Position numbers and translations under genes: made by a program
Notes under the pieces: model-generated
What the model was told of the DNA's origin: nothing
Seen by the model: the letters and a program-made list of their open reading frames with translations, nothing else
Databases searched by the model: none
From: Lentzea flava
Lineage (GTDB): Bacteria > Actinomycetota > Actinomycetes > Mycobacteriales > Pseudonocardiaceae
NCBI RefSeq assembly: GCF_014648475.1
Contig: NZ_BMRE01000019.1
Coordinates: 1-64,000, forward strand
DNA: 64,000 nucleotides
Direction: 5' to 3'
In this document: positions 53,616-61,833 of the stretch, in pieces
Layout of the letters: every line of letters starts with the position of its first letter
Numbering within the stretch: position 1 is the stretch's first letter

Positions 53616-55028
53616 GCAACCCTGGTCAACAATGAGGCCGTCCCGAGATCGATCTCGGGATAGTGGCGCATGACTGTCTCGACGAACAGGCGCGTTCGAT
53701 GGTCGTTGGCGTGCGTCTGGGCCAGCTGCGCGTGAAAGTCAGTCAGATAGCGCACGTACCTGTTGGATTGCAGTGGTCCGGCGAGGTCTACGGCGTTGAC
53801 CGCGAGGTCTACGGCTTCCTCCAGGTCTCCGTTCGTGAGCGCTCCGGCGGCCGAGACCATGCCGATGAAGGCGCGTGTTCGTGGTGGCGTGTCCTCGGGC
53901 GCAATCGCCTGGGCCGCGTAGAGCCGCGCCTTCTCGGGCTGACGGAGATCACGGAAGCAGTGGGCCGCTTCGCCGGCCAACTCCTCCGCGTTGAAGTAGC
54001 TGATCCACGCTGGCTCGTCGTCGGGGATGCACTGCTCGAAGAACCGTTCGGCCTGGTGCATCACGCGGGCGAACTCGCGCGTGTGGCCACTGCTGGCCAA
54101 CGCTCGAGCCTCCATCGCGAGGAACATCGACGTGACAGCGGGCGTCGCCTTGCCCAACGTCGAACTCTGCGCCGCACGTGCGAACTGGACGGCGTCGTTG
54201 AAGCGGCCGAGGTAGTTCGCCTGGTGGCTGAGGTTGGCGAGCAAACGTCCGCCGAGGACGTGGTCATGAGCCTCGCGCGCCAGACGCAGTCCTTGAACGA
54301 AGTACCGCTGAGCAGCGCCGTGGCGGCCGGCGTCGTAGGCGCTCCAGCCGAGGAGCTGCGCGACTTCCGCGGCTGCGCTGAACAGGTCGCGCCGTTCGGC
54401 TTCGGTGTGGTTGCCTTGGAGCAGCGGCACGATCTCGGACTTGAAGTAGAAGAGCAGCATCTTCCGGACGTGTCCGCCTCCGTACCGGAAGTCGAGGTCC
54501 ATCAGGTTTGCCGCTGTTGCGCGGATGGCCGCTGCGGCGGCTCCCCCCGCCTCGGCGCAGCTCGTCCCCGTCGACCACGTGCAACGAGTCGGCGAACATG
54601 TAGCCGGTGATGATGTTGGGCGTGGCGTCTTGCGCCCACTGCGAGCGCACCAAGGCGGGCTGGTCTTCAAGGTCAGCCGCAGTGAGCTGGCTCATCAGGT
54701 CAATAGCGGCGTCGGCGTTCGGCGGGTAGTCCGCGCCATGCTGTGTCGCATCAGGACCGACGGACTGAAGACCGCCGTTGAAGCCGATCTCCGCCAAGTC
54801 GACGCGCCGACCGAGCTTGGCGCCAAGAGCGAGCGCGATGTAGTTCTGTGTCGCTGCCTTCGGTCGGGTTCCATCGAGCCAACGACGGACCGACACGTGA
54901 TCAGCCGAGATGGTCTGACCATCGCGTTGGGCGAGTTCCCGCACTCGTGCGGCAAGGCCCTTGTTGCTCATCTCGGCTTCTGCCATCACCGCAGCTAGAA
55001 GCTTGTTCGGTTCGCTGTTCCCGTTCAA
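53612..55028 (-). pseudogene. HTH-TPR regulator with G6-run frameshift
   Basis: From TTG 55028: KLLAAVMAEAEMSNKGLAARV, ISADHVSVRRWLDGTRPK (helix-turn-helix) to FADSLHVVDGDELRR. At the GGGGGG run (54542-54547 as C6 on the plus strand) the frame shifts and continues EAGGAAAAAIRATAANL, LFYFKSEIVPLLQGNH and TPR-like repeats to 53612. Joined length about 470 aa, normal for this regulator type. Loss or gain of one G in six would switch it on or off, so phase variation, decay or sequencing error are all possible. Confidence 0.65.
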
Positions 55029-55211
55029 CTGATCACCACGCCTACTGCTGCGAGCACCCCCGTGCACCCCCTCCGTGCACGAATGCACCCCCTTGAGCAC
55101 ACTGCAAAGCACCCCTTCACCTGGCGTTCTATGTCTACATGAACACAACGCCAAGCGATCTGGAATTCGTCAGCCAGAGGCTCCACCAGTTGCACAGGGT
55201 CGTGAAGGCCA

Positions 55212-55580
55212 TCACTGCGAGGGTGGAGCAGATCGAGTCTCGTCGGCGGCTTCGAGTTGTTCGACACGCTCAGCCAGATGCAAGACCGCCGCCTGAAGCT
55301 GGTCGAGCTGGCGAACGATCGTCTCGATGGTGACCGGGCCGCCGTTCTCGGTCGGAGGTTCCTTGACGAACACGCCGACTGCGGGGCGGGCGACCACCCA
55401 TCCCTCGGTCTCCAGCTCTTGCACCGCCTTCTGTGCGGTTCCAAGAGCCACGCCGTGTTGCTCGGCGAGTTTGCGGTGACCGGGAAGGCGCGCGCCGACT
55501 TCGAGCACACCAGCCCGGATGTCCGTCTTGATCGCCTCGGCGACGCGTTGCCACGCGGCAAGTCCTGACTGGTTGCTCAC
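55212..55580 (-). CDS. GntR-family regulator (KorSA-like) of the AICE
   Basis: 122 aa from GTG 55580. Winged helix AWQRVAEAIKTDIRAGVLEVG, RKLAEQHGVALGTAQKAVQEL, WVVARPAVGVFV, then a short coiled coil (QLDQLQAAVLHLAERVEQLE). Small GntR repressors at this position (pSAM2 KorSA) keep element replication and transfer genes silent. It is divergent from the conserved gene at 55698. Confidence 0.8.
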   Translation of the reverse strand: MSNQSGLAAWQRVAEAIKTDIRAGVLEVGARLPGHRKLAEQHGVALGTAQKAVQELETEGWVVARPAVGVFVKEPPTENGGPVTIETIVRQLDQLQAAVLHLAERVEQLEAADETRSAPPSQ

Positions 55581-55646
55581 AGCGTCAGCCTAACTTCACT
55601 GACCCACACTGCTACAGATCACCCGATTGGACTATCCCATCCGATC

Positions 55647-55668
55647 CATACTGCTCTATATTGGTATG
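55647..55668. promoter_or_regulatory. Candidate GntR operator in divergent promoter
   Basis: CATAC-N12-GTATG inverted repeat in an AT-rich stretch (CTCTATATTGG) between the GntR gene and the rightward operon. Positioned to overlap a promoter for the 55698 gene. By analogy with KorSA, binding by the divergent GntR protein is expected. Confidence 0.45.
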
Positions 55669-55697
55669 TATCAGTCGCGCGACATTGGAGATACGAC

Positions 55698-56087
55698 ATG
55701 GCTCTGAACGACATCCCCGTGATCCTGTCCCACTACAAGCTCATGATCACCGAAGCGCCCTGCGTGAAGATGAAGGAGATCGACGGCGGGCGGCTGGTGC
55801 CGGTGGTGGACCGCGTCACGAACGAGGAGCAGTTCGTGGTGGTGCTGTTCGCGAAGCCCCGCCCGGCCGAGGGCCGCCGTAAGGCCAAGGGCGAGGAGAT
55901 CAAGGTCAATCTGCCGCGTGATCCCGGTGAGGGGTTCGAGGAGGGTGACTACGTGGAGCTGATCAACCCTGTGATCAACACCTACGAGATGCGCGGTGAG
56001 GACGGGAAGATCACCGCCTCCGGTCTGTGGTTCAAGGCAGACGGTCTTACCCCTGCGGCACGGATCGTGTCGGCTCCTGCGGCGTAG
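55698..56087 (+). CDS. Conserved AICE protein at the pra position
   Basis: 129 aa. ILSHYKLMITEAPCVKMKEID, EEQFVVVLFAKPRPAEGRRK, EGDYVELINPVINTYEM and LWFKADGLTPA form a beta-rich protein conserved in pSE211/pMEA-like elements. In pSAM2 the gene next to korSA is pra, activator of replication and integration; equivalence is inferred from position, not shown. First gene under the candidate GntR operator. Confidence 0.6.
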   Translation: MALNDIPVILSHYKLMITEAPCVKMKEIDGGRLVPVVDRVTNEEQFVVVLFAKPRPAEGRRKAKGEEIKVNLPRDPGEGFEEGDYVELINPVINTYEMRGEDGKITASGLWFKADGLTPAARIVSAPAA

Positions 56088-56191
56088 TTCCGCGAGCCCT
56101 GCCCGGTAGGCCGGTAGCCCGTTTCGAGTCGGGCCAGGGCACTCGAATTTGTTCTTTGAGAATTCCACAGTGAGTCGAACCATGCCTAAAT

Positions 56192-56214
56192 CCGGAGCAT
56201 TTCGCGTGCTCCGG
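56192..56214. promoter_or_regulatory. Hairpin between AICE control gene and small-gene operon
   Basis: CCGGAGCA / TGCTCCGG inverted repeat with a seven-base loop, no T-run. It lies ahead of ATG 56283 and its AAAGGAG site. May be an attenuator, mRNA processing signal or promoter element. Confidence 0.4.
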
Positions 56215-56282
56215 GAGTTTCGGTGAATCCAGGTACGAATCTTGTTCCTGGGTTTGCCGTGCCTCTCGAAAGGAGTTTCGGC

Positions 56283-56495
56283 ATGGATGAGCGCTCGTAT
56301 CCGATCGAACCGGCCGAACCGGACGGTGATGACCCGCGCTTCACGTTCGGGTTCGTTCACGAGGTCGGCGAAGTGTTCGCGAGGCACGGTTTCCCGCAGA
56401 TCGGCCGGAGCTGGCGGGATCACCTGGAGTTGCAGCAGGCGCTGTACCGCTTCATCTACGTAGGCGACACAAGGACGGAAAGGCTGGCCAGTTGA
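56283..56495 (+). CDS. Small conserved AICE protein
   Basis: 70 aa from ATG 56283 after AAAGGAG. Acidic start, then FTFGFVHEVGEVFARHGFP, GRSWRDHLELQQALYRFIY. Similar small proteins precede tra genes in Pseudonocardiaceae AICEs. Overlaps the next TTG start. Function unknown. Confidence 0.65.
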   Translation: MDERSYPIEPAEPDGDDPRFTFGFVHEVGEVFARHGFPQIGRSWRDHLELQQALYRFIYVGDTRTERLAS

Positions 56496-56758
56496 TCAAA
56501 GATCTGTTGACCGAACGCGCTCAGGACCGCTACGGCACGTTCGTGGGCGCGATGGACTTCGTGGAAGAACTGCTCGTGCCGCTGGAAAAGCTCATCAACA
56601 AGATGAGCGAGAAGCCGGGTAAGCCGGGCGGCTGGCGGGTCGCGACCCCGGACGAACTCAAGGGGATGCTGTCGACGGCCCGGAACGACCTCAGTGCCCT
56701 CCGGGACAAAGCCAAGGAGTACGAAGCCGAGTTGAAGGCGAAAGAGTGGGGAGCCTGA
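56492..56758 (+). CDS. Small coiled-coil AICE protein
   Basis: 88 aa from TTG 56492, overlapping the previous stop. FVEELLVPLEKLINKMSEK and LSTARNDLSALRDKAKEY form helices likely to make a coiled coil. No motif. Part of the control/transfer operon. Confidence 0.6.
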   Translation: MIKDLLTERAQDRYGTFVGAMDFVEELLVPLEKLINKMSEKPGKPGGWRVATPDELKGMLSTARNDLSALRDKAKEYEAELKAKEWGA

Positions 56759-56762
56759 CCGG

Positions 56763-56948
56763 ATGTCTCATCAGATCGACAACGCGATTTCTGACCTGGA
56801 CCAGGCGATGAAGCAGCTTCGTAACGCGATGGACGGTATTCCGGTCCGTCGTGAGGGTTTCACGGATCTGCGCCGCCGGTTCGTGCGTTCGGTCAGTCGG
56901 TTGACCACGGAGACGTCCTACGCACGCGGTCAGCTGCCGCACAAGTAA
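56763..56948 (+). CDS. Small basic helical AICE protein
   Basis: 61 aa: IDNAISDLDQAMKQLRNAM followed by a basic stretch (LRRRFVRSVSRL). Follows the coiled-coil gene by four bases. Unknown role; could be a small DNA-binding or structural partner. Confidence 0.6.
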   Translation: MSHQIDNAISDLDQAMKQLRNAMDGIPVRREGFTDLRRRFVRSVSRLTTETSYARGQLPHK

Positions 56949-56967
56949 ATCCATTTCAATCAACGCA

Positions 56968-57002
56968 GCGGCCGATCTTCGACACGTTCGAGGGTCGGCC
57001 GC
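56968..57002. terminator. Hairpin upstream of the transfer gene
   Basis: GCGGCCGA / TCGGCCGC arms enclose an inner CTTCGA / TTCGAG repeat, making an extended stem. Followed only by CCGCCTTTCC, so termination strength is uncertain. It separates the small-gene operon from the transfer gene. Confidence 0.45.
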
Positions 57003-57028
57003 CGCCTTTCCACCAGGGAGTTCAACAC

Positions 57029-58393
57029 ATGAGCAAGAGCACCAGCAAACGCACCAAGGGCGCGGAGTTCCGGGCCGCGATCTGGCTCGCCCGCAACCCC
57101 GAATGGCTACTCGGCACGTCGGCGATCACCGCGAGTGCGTGCACGCTCGGCCCGACCACCACGGGCTACGTGCTCGGCGGCGCCACAGCGGCTACCGGGA
57201 TTTGGTACCGGGGTCACCCGGACTCGTTCGACACGGTCGCGGCTCCGGCGCTGAGGGCATTCAGTCGGCGCTGGTTCGGCACCTACGCCGGGCGGCACTG
57301 GCGGGACCTGATGGACGTGCACAAGCTCACGACCGAGCACCGCCGCAAGCAGTACACGATGTACCCGCGTGTGGTGCGGGTCCGGTCCTACTCGCCGTCC
57401 ATCGATACGGTCCTGGTGAAGCTGGCGGCTGGTCAGTCACCGCGGCACTTCGAGAAGCAGACCGAAGAGCTGGCGCATGCGATGAAGGCCGAACGGGTCG
57501 CGGTCGAACCGCTCAAGCCCGGCTACGTCGCGTTGATCGTGCAGCGTGACGAACCGTTCACCCACGTCATCCCGGCTCCGGACATGCCGGAGAACGCCGA
57601 GGACGTCGACCTGCGGGCGGTGCTGCTGGGTGAGGACGAGTTCGGCGGCGACTGGACCGAACCGGTCATCGGGACGCACACCCTGTCGGCCGGTGCGACC
57701 GGGTCGGGCAAGAACTCGCTGGCGTTCGCCAAGCTGCGTTCGATGGCTCCGCTGATCCGGGACGGCATCGTCCGCGTGTGGATCTGTGACCCGAAGTACC
57801 TGGAGTTCGCAGCCGTGAAGGCGATCACGGAGAACCGGTACGCCGATGACGCCGGGGAGTGCCTGGAGCTGATCGAGGCCTGGGTGGCGGACATGGAGCG
57901 CACCCAGAAGCGGATGCAGCGGGCCGGTGTCCGCTCGGTCGAGCCGTCGCGTGAGTACCCGGTCAACCTGCTGATCGTCGACGAGATCGGGTCGCTGGTG
58001 GCCTACCGGCCCGAGTACGCCCGACAGATCACGGGCCTGCTGGCTCGGGGCACCTCGATGGGGCGGGCGACCGGTCACGTGCTGGACGCCTACATCCAGG
58101 AGCCGTCCAAGGACGTGCTGGACATCCGGGACCTGTTCCCCAACCGGATCTGCCTGCGCACCACGTCGCCGACGCACCCGGACATGGTGCTGGGTGAGGA
58201 CGCACGGGCTCGGGGCGCGATCGCCGACCAGATCCCCGCCATCCCCGAAACGGCCGGCATCGGCTACCGCATCGACGCCCGCTCACGCGCTCCCCGCCGG
58301 GTCCGCGCGGCCTACACCACGGACGAGAACGTCCGCGAACTCGTGGAGTTCGTCCGCGACGGACAGACCGGTTCGATCCGTTCCATCGCCTGA
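57029..58393 (+). CDS. traSA: FtsK/SpoIIIE-type conjugative transfer protein
   Basis: 454 aa. N-terminal membrane-associated segment (LLGTSAITASACTLGP, TTGYVLGGATAATGIWYRG), then the motor domain with Walker A GATGSGKNSLAF near residue 223 and Walker B LLIVDEIGSLVAY near 315. A single such ATPase moves double-stranded DNA between mycelia in actinomycete conjugation. Shorter than plasmid TraB but typical for AICEs. The usual second K-S/T of Walker A is N (GSGKN), seen in related elements. Confidence 0.9.
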   Translation: MSKSTSKRTKGAEFRAAIWLARNPEWLLGTSAITASACTLGPTTTGYVLGGATAATGIWYRGHPDSFDTVAAPALRAFSRRWFGTYAGRHWRDLMDVHKLTTEHRRKQYTMYPRVVRVRSYSPSIDTVLVKLAAGQSPRHFEKQTEELAHAMKAERVAVEPLKPGYVALIVQRDEPFTHVIPAPDMPENAEDVDLRAVLLGEDEFGGDWTEPVIGTHTLSAGATGSGKNSLAFAKLRSMAPLIRDGIVRVWICDPKYLEFAAVKAITENRYADDAGECLELIEAWVADMERTQKRMQRAGVRSVEPSREYPVNLLIVDEIGSLVAYRPEYARQITGLLARGTSMGRATGHVLDAYIQEPSKDVLDIRDLFPNRICLRTTSPTHPDMVLGEDARARGAIADQIPAIPETAGIGYRIDARSRAPRRVRAAYTTDENVRELVEFVRDGQTGSIRSIA

Positions 58394-58449
58394 CCCGCTC
58401 TTTCCCTTTCACTCCAACACTTTTCGCCACTCATCGTGGAGGTCTTGTC

Positions 58450-58917
58450 ATGCCCGAGAACACTGCTCCTCGCCGTCTGGACGGCCTGCTCCGCTCCGTT
58501 CGCGGCCACATCCGCACCCTCGGCCTGCCCCGGCCGGACCGCCTGGTTATCTCCACGCCGTCCGGCTCGGTGCACGCCGAGTTCACCTCCGGCACCGCAC
58601 CGGACCGCCTCGCCTGCCTGCTGGTCTGGGCGGCCTCGCTGCACGGGGTCGAGCTGACCTGGACCCTGAAAGCCGCGGGAACTCTCATCGTTGCCGCCAC
58701 CGGACGCACGCGCTCGGGAGTCAAGCTCGGCCTGACGGCATCCGGCACGGTGACCGAGCTGGGCGGCGCGATCACCTCTTGTAGGTCGACGGCCACGCTC
58801 GCCGGTGTCTTCCGCCTGAGCCTGCACAACCCGGAACAGGTCACCTTCGATGAGGTCGCCCTGGTCGTGAAGGCCGCGCGTCGCGCCTCGGCTGCCCGGT
58901 TGGCGGTGGCGGCATGA
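58450..58917 (+). CDS. Conserved AICE protein, unknown function
   Basis: 155 aa. RRLDGLLRSVRGHIRTLGL, VHAEFTSGTAPDRLACLL, GTLIVAATGRTRSGVKL; a small alpha/beta protein located between transfer and WhiB genes. Overlaps the WhiB start by four bases. No motif recognised. Confidence 0.65.
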   Translation: MPENTAPRRLDGLLRSVRGHIRTLGLPRPDRLVISTPSGSVHAEFTSGTAPDRLACLLVWAASLHGVELTWTLKAAGTLIVAATGRTRSGVKLGLTASGTVTELGGAITSCRSTATLAGVFRLSLHNPEQVTFDEVALVVKAARRASAARLAVAA

Positions 58918-59234
58918 CCGGCGAACCGTACGGCTACCGCGTCCTCGTGCGGGTCCTGTTCGGCCTCGGCGGGGAGCCTCCGGCCTGGCGTGAGCGAGCC
59001 GCCTGCGCCGACTCGGATCCGGACCTGTTCCACAACGCCCGACGCATCGCCGCCGCCAAGGCCATCTGCGCCACCTGCCCCGTGCTCGACGAGTGCCGCA
59101 GAGACCAACTCGACTGGGAAGCGAACGGACCCGCGCGGTTCCGGGCCAACACCTTCGGTGTCGTCGGCGGCCTCACGGGTGCCGAGCGCCGCCGCATCCA
59201 CTACCCCACCAACTCCGTGAAGGACGTGGCCTGA
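58914..59234 (+). CDS. WhiB-family protein
   Basis: 106 aa. Four Cys in WhiB spacing: RAACADSDPDLFHN, then AICATCPVLDECR; followed by GVVGGLTGAERR, the G-rich turn and basic helix of WhiB regulators. Should carry a [4Fe-4S] cluster and regulate sigma-factor activity. AICE-borne WhiB proteins are common; target promoters unknown. Confidence 0.9.
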   Translation: MTGEPYGYRVLVRVLFGLGGEPPAWRERAACADSDPDLFHNARRIAAAKAICATCPVLDECRRDQLDWEANGPARFRANTFGVVGGLTGAERRRIHYPTNSVKDVA

Positions 59235-59419
59235 TGAAGCTCGTACTCGCCGTTCCTGTCCGCCTGCGCAGCATCACGCGTATCGCTCAGATCGTGTTCG
59301 CCGCCGCCGCGTCGCTGCTGTGCATGTACCTGCTGTTCGGCATCGTCGGATGCCTGGTGCTCACCGCCGAACTGCTGTGGCTCGGGTGGCTGCTGCTCAA
59401 GACCGCACACGGGGAGTAG
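59234..59419 (+). CDS. Small two-helix membrane protein (SpdB-like)
   Basis: 61 aa starting at the base after coupling with WhiB. IAQIVFAAAASLLCMYLLF and VGCLVLTAELLWLGWLLL form two membrane helices. Tiny membrane proteins in this position assist plasmid spread along mycelia. Assignment by position and topology. Confidence 0.6.
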   Translation: MKLVLAVPVRLRSITRIAQIVFAAAASLLCMYLLFGIVGCLVLTAELLWLGWLLLKTAHGE

Positions 59420-60220
59420 GTGACCCCGGTGCTGCGAAAAGCCAAGCACAGCAACGACAACGAGCCGGAGCAGCCGCGCGAGACCCGGACCGTGCGGCGC
59501 CTGCGGGCTCAGCTCGATGAAGCGCAGGACATTCACCAGCTCGCCGCGAACCCGTTGCTGGCGGCTGTGCGGGCGGACCGGTTCCGGGTCTCGGTCACCC
59601 GCTCGATGTGGTGCTTCATGGCCTGCGGGCTCGGGTTCACCGCGACCGGCGTGCAAGCCTTTCTCGCCGGTCACCTGGGGCCGTCTGATCCGATGTGGTG
59701 GGGTGCGTGGCTGGTGGAACCGGCCTTCGCCGGAATCCTGATCACGCTCCTGCGCTGGGAAGCACAGATGCTCTCTCAGGGCCTGGCCGTCGATGATGGG
59801 CCGGTGGTGTGGCTCAAGCGGGTGCTGCTCGGCGCCACGCTGGTCACCAACGTGTGGTCGTCGCTGCGGCCACCGGACGGCAAGGTCAACGCCGGGATGG
59901 TGTTCCTACACCTGGTGATCCCGCTCGTGGTGTTCCTGCTCGCCGAAGTCATGCCCGTCATTCAGCAGCGCTGCAACGCCGCACGCGACAAGGCCGCCGA
60001 GATCGTTCCTCCGGCCACTCCCGCACCGCAGGGCGGTGTCACCCCGGCTGCGCCTGCTCGAACCGGTCTGCGGCTGCCTGGGCACCTGCAAGGCGCGCTG
60101 GAGGCCAAAGCGAACGAGGTCCGCGCTCAAGGCCGCGCGCTCACCGCACAGGACGTCCAGGACGCGCTGAACGTGCCCGAGGAGTACGCCGCTCGCATCG
60201 CCGCGCAACTCGCCGCCTGA
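59420..60220 (+). CDS. DUF2637-type spread protein of the AICE
   Basis: 266 aa from GTG 59420, directly following the small membrane gene. N-terminal polar region, helices SMWCFMACGLGFTATGVQAF, WLVEPAFAGILITLLRWEAQ and FLHLVIPLVVFLLAEVMPV, then a Pro/Ala linker and a C-terminal helix-turn-helix-like segment (LTAQDVQDALNVPEEYAARI). Likely a Spd protein for intramycelial spread. Intact, unlike the relative at 13.7 kb. Confidence 0.75.
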   Translation: MTPVLRKAKHSNDNEPEQPRETRTVRRLRAQLDEAQDIHQLAANPLLAAVRADRFRVSVTRSMWCFMACGLGFTATGVQAFLAGHLGPSDPMWWGAWLVEPAFAGILITLLRWEAQMLSQGLAVDDGPVVWLKRVLLGATLVTNVWSSLRPPDGKVNAGMVFLHLVIPLVVFLLAEVMPVIQQRCNAARDKAAEIVPPATPAPQGGVTPAAPARTGLRLPGHLQGALEAKANEVRAQGRALTAQDVQDALNVPEEYAARIAAQLAA

Positions 60221-60236
60221 CACCCTCATCCACCAC

Positions 60237-60275
60237 GCGGGGCATGACCAGAACACCGGTCATGCCCCGCCTTTT
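60237..60275 (+). terminator. Rho-independent terminator
   Basis: Perfect 13-base stem GCGGGGCATGACC / GGTCATGCCCCGC followed by CTTTTTC. It separates the spread genes from repSA. Confidence 0.85.
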
Positions 60276-60306
60276 TCGTTTCCCCGCAACGGAAGGAGGG
60301 CCATCC

Positions 60307-61647
60307 GTGCTCACTCTGGAAGACCGCATCACCGCACGCGTCAAGGCCGCCGACTTCCGCGACTGGCGCGACCGGGTCACCGCCATCGGCGGATGCGCCG
60401 CCCCCATCCGGCTCTCCGGCGCCTTCCAGCTCCAAGACCTTCACGGCGGCGTCATCGAGCACATCGGCGGAGACATCATGGTCCCGTGCGGCAACCGCCG
60501 TGAGTCGGTCTGCCCGGCCTGCTCCGACCGCTACGCCGCCGACGCCTACCACCTGATGCACGCCGGGCTCGCCGGTGGCTCCAAGGGCGTTCCCGAGTCG
60601 GTGTCCGAGAAGCCTCGGGTGTTCGCCACGCTCACCGCACCGTCGTTCGGCCCGGTCCACAACCGACCGATCGCCGCTACCGGCAAGGTCCGGCCCTGTA
60701 CGGGCTGCGGGGAATGGCACCACGGCGACGATCCCCGCCTCGGCGGTGCCGTCGACCCCGGCACCTACGACTACACCGGCGCGGTGCTCTGGCAGGCACA
60801 CGCGGGCAAGCTGTGGCACCGCTTCACCATCGCCCTGCGCCGCAAGCTCGCCCGCGCGGCCGGCCTGAAAGTCTCCGAGTTCAAGCACCACGCACGCCTG
60901 TCGTATGCCAAGGTCGCCGAGTATCAGCGGCGGGGCCTGGTCCACTTCCATGCCGTCGTGCGCGTCGACGGACCGGACGGGCCACACGACCCCACCCCGG
61001 CCTGGGCCACGGCCGAACTCCTCGGCGACTGCATCAAGTCCGCGGCTCGCTCGGTCGGGATCGACGCCATCCGGCCGGACGGCTCGGCGCTGCGCCTCGT
61101 CTGGGGCGAACAGGTCGACACCAAGAGCATCCGCCCGTCCAACGCCTCCCAGGTCGAGGACGAGTCCGGCGAGATCAGCGAGGCCCGGCTGGCGGGCTAC
61201 GTCGCCAAGTACGCCACCAAGGGCACCGGCGCCCGCGACACCGCAGACCGGCCGATCCGCTCCCAACTGGACATCGACGTCCTGCACATCTCCGAGCACC
61301 ACCGACGGATGGTGCAGACCGCGTGGGACCTCGGCGGCCTGGCCGACTTCGAGGAACTCAACCTTCGCAAGTGGGCGCACATGCTCGGCTTCCGCGGCCA
61401 CTTCCTCACCAAGTCCAAGCACTACAGCACCACGTTCCGCGCCATCCGCGAGGAACGCCGAACGTTCCGCACGCTCGAAATGTTCGAACGCCTCGAACTC
61501 GACCCGGACGCCGTGATCGTCGTCAACGACTGGCAGTACGCCGGGTCGGGCTACGACAACGACGCCGAACGCGAACTCGCCGCAGGAATCGTCGAACGAG
61601 TCCGCGCGCAACGCCTGCGCAAGTACGAACAGGAGGTAGCAGCATGA
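60307..61647 (+). CDS. repSA: RepSA-type replication initiator
   Basis: 446 aa from GTG 60307 after GGAAGGA. Zinc-like VCPACSDRYAADAYH, CTGCGEWHH, the HUH metal motif GLVHFHAVVRVDG near residue 211, and a later catalytic-region helix (AGYVAKYATKGTG). These are features of rolling-circle initiators of pSAM2-like AICEs. It nicks the element's origin after excision. Coupled to xis by overlap. Confidence 0.9.
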   Translation: MLTLEDRITARVKAADFRDWRDRVTAIGGCAAPIRLSGAFQLQDLHGGVIEHIGGDIMVPCGNRRESVCPACSDRYAADAYHLMHAGLAGGSKGVPESVSEKPRVFATLTAPSFGPVHNRPIAATGKVRPCTGCGEWHHGDDPRLGGAVDPGTYDYTGAVLWQAHAGKLWHRFTIALRRKLARAAGLKVSEFKHHARLSYAKVAEYQRRGLVHFHAVVRVDGPDGPHDPTPAWATAELLGDCIKSAARSVGIDAIRPDGSALRLVWGEQVDTKSIRPSNASQVEDESGEISEARLAGYVAKYATKGTGARDTADRPIRSQLDIDVLHISEHHRRMVQTAWDLGGLADFEELNLRKWAHMLGFRGHFLTKSKHYSTTFRAIREERRTFRTLEMFERLELDPDAVIVVNDWQYAGSGYDNDAERELAAGIVERVRAQRLRKYEQEVAA

Positions 61648-61832
61648 ACCACATCAAGCCGAAGTGGCACACGGTCCGCGAGGTAGCCGCGATGCTCGGC
61701 TACGGCCTCTCCAAGACGAAACTGCTTGTTGCCTCCGGACAGATCAAGTCCATCAAGGACGGCGGCAACCGGCGCGTGCTGCCTGAGTGGGTGGACGAGT
61801 ACATCGCTCGTCGCATCGAGGAGGCGGCCTGA
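61644..61832 (+). CDS. xis: Excisionase
   Basis: 62 aa from ATG 61644, overlapping repSA. HTVREVAAMLGYGLSKTKLL and IKDGGNRRVLPEWVDEYI form a MerR-like winged helix typical of AICE Xis. It directs the integrase toward excision. One base separates its stop from the integrase start. Confidence 0.9.
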   Translation: MNHIKPKWHTVREVAAMLGYGLSKTKLLVASGQIKSIKDGGNRRVLPEWVDEYIARRIEEAA

Positions 61833-61833
61833 C

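Noticed and set aside
55139..55333. 64-aa rightward ORF starting MNTTPSDLEF
   Set aside because: Its 3' half overlaps the GntR gene antisense and turns into low-quality Arg/Pro sequence; no ribosome-binding site is evident.
60226..61611. 461-aa leftward open frame opposite repSA
   Set aside because: Antisense shadow of a clear replication initiator.
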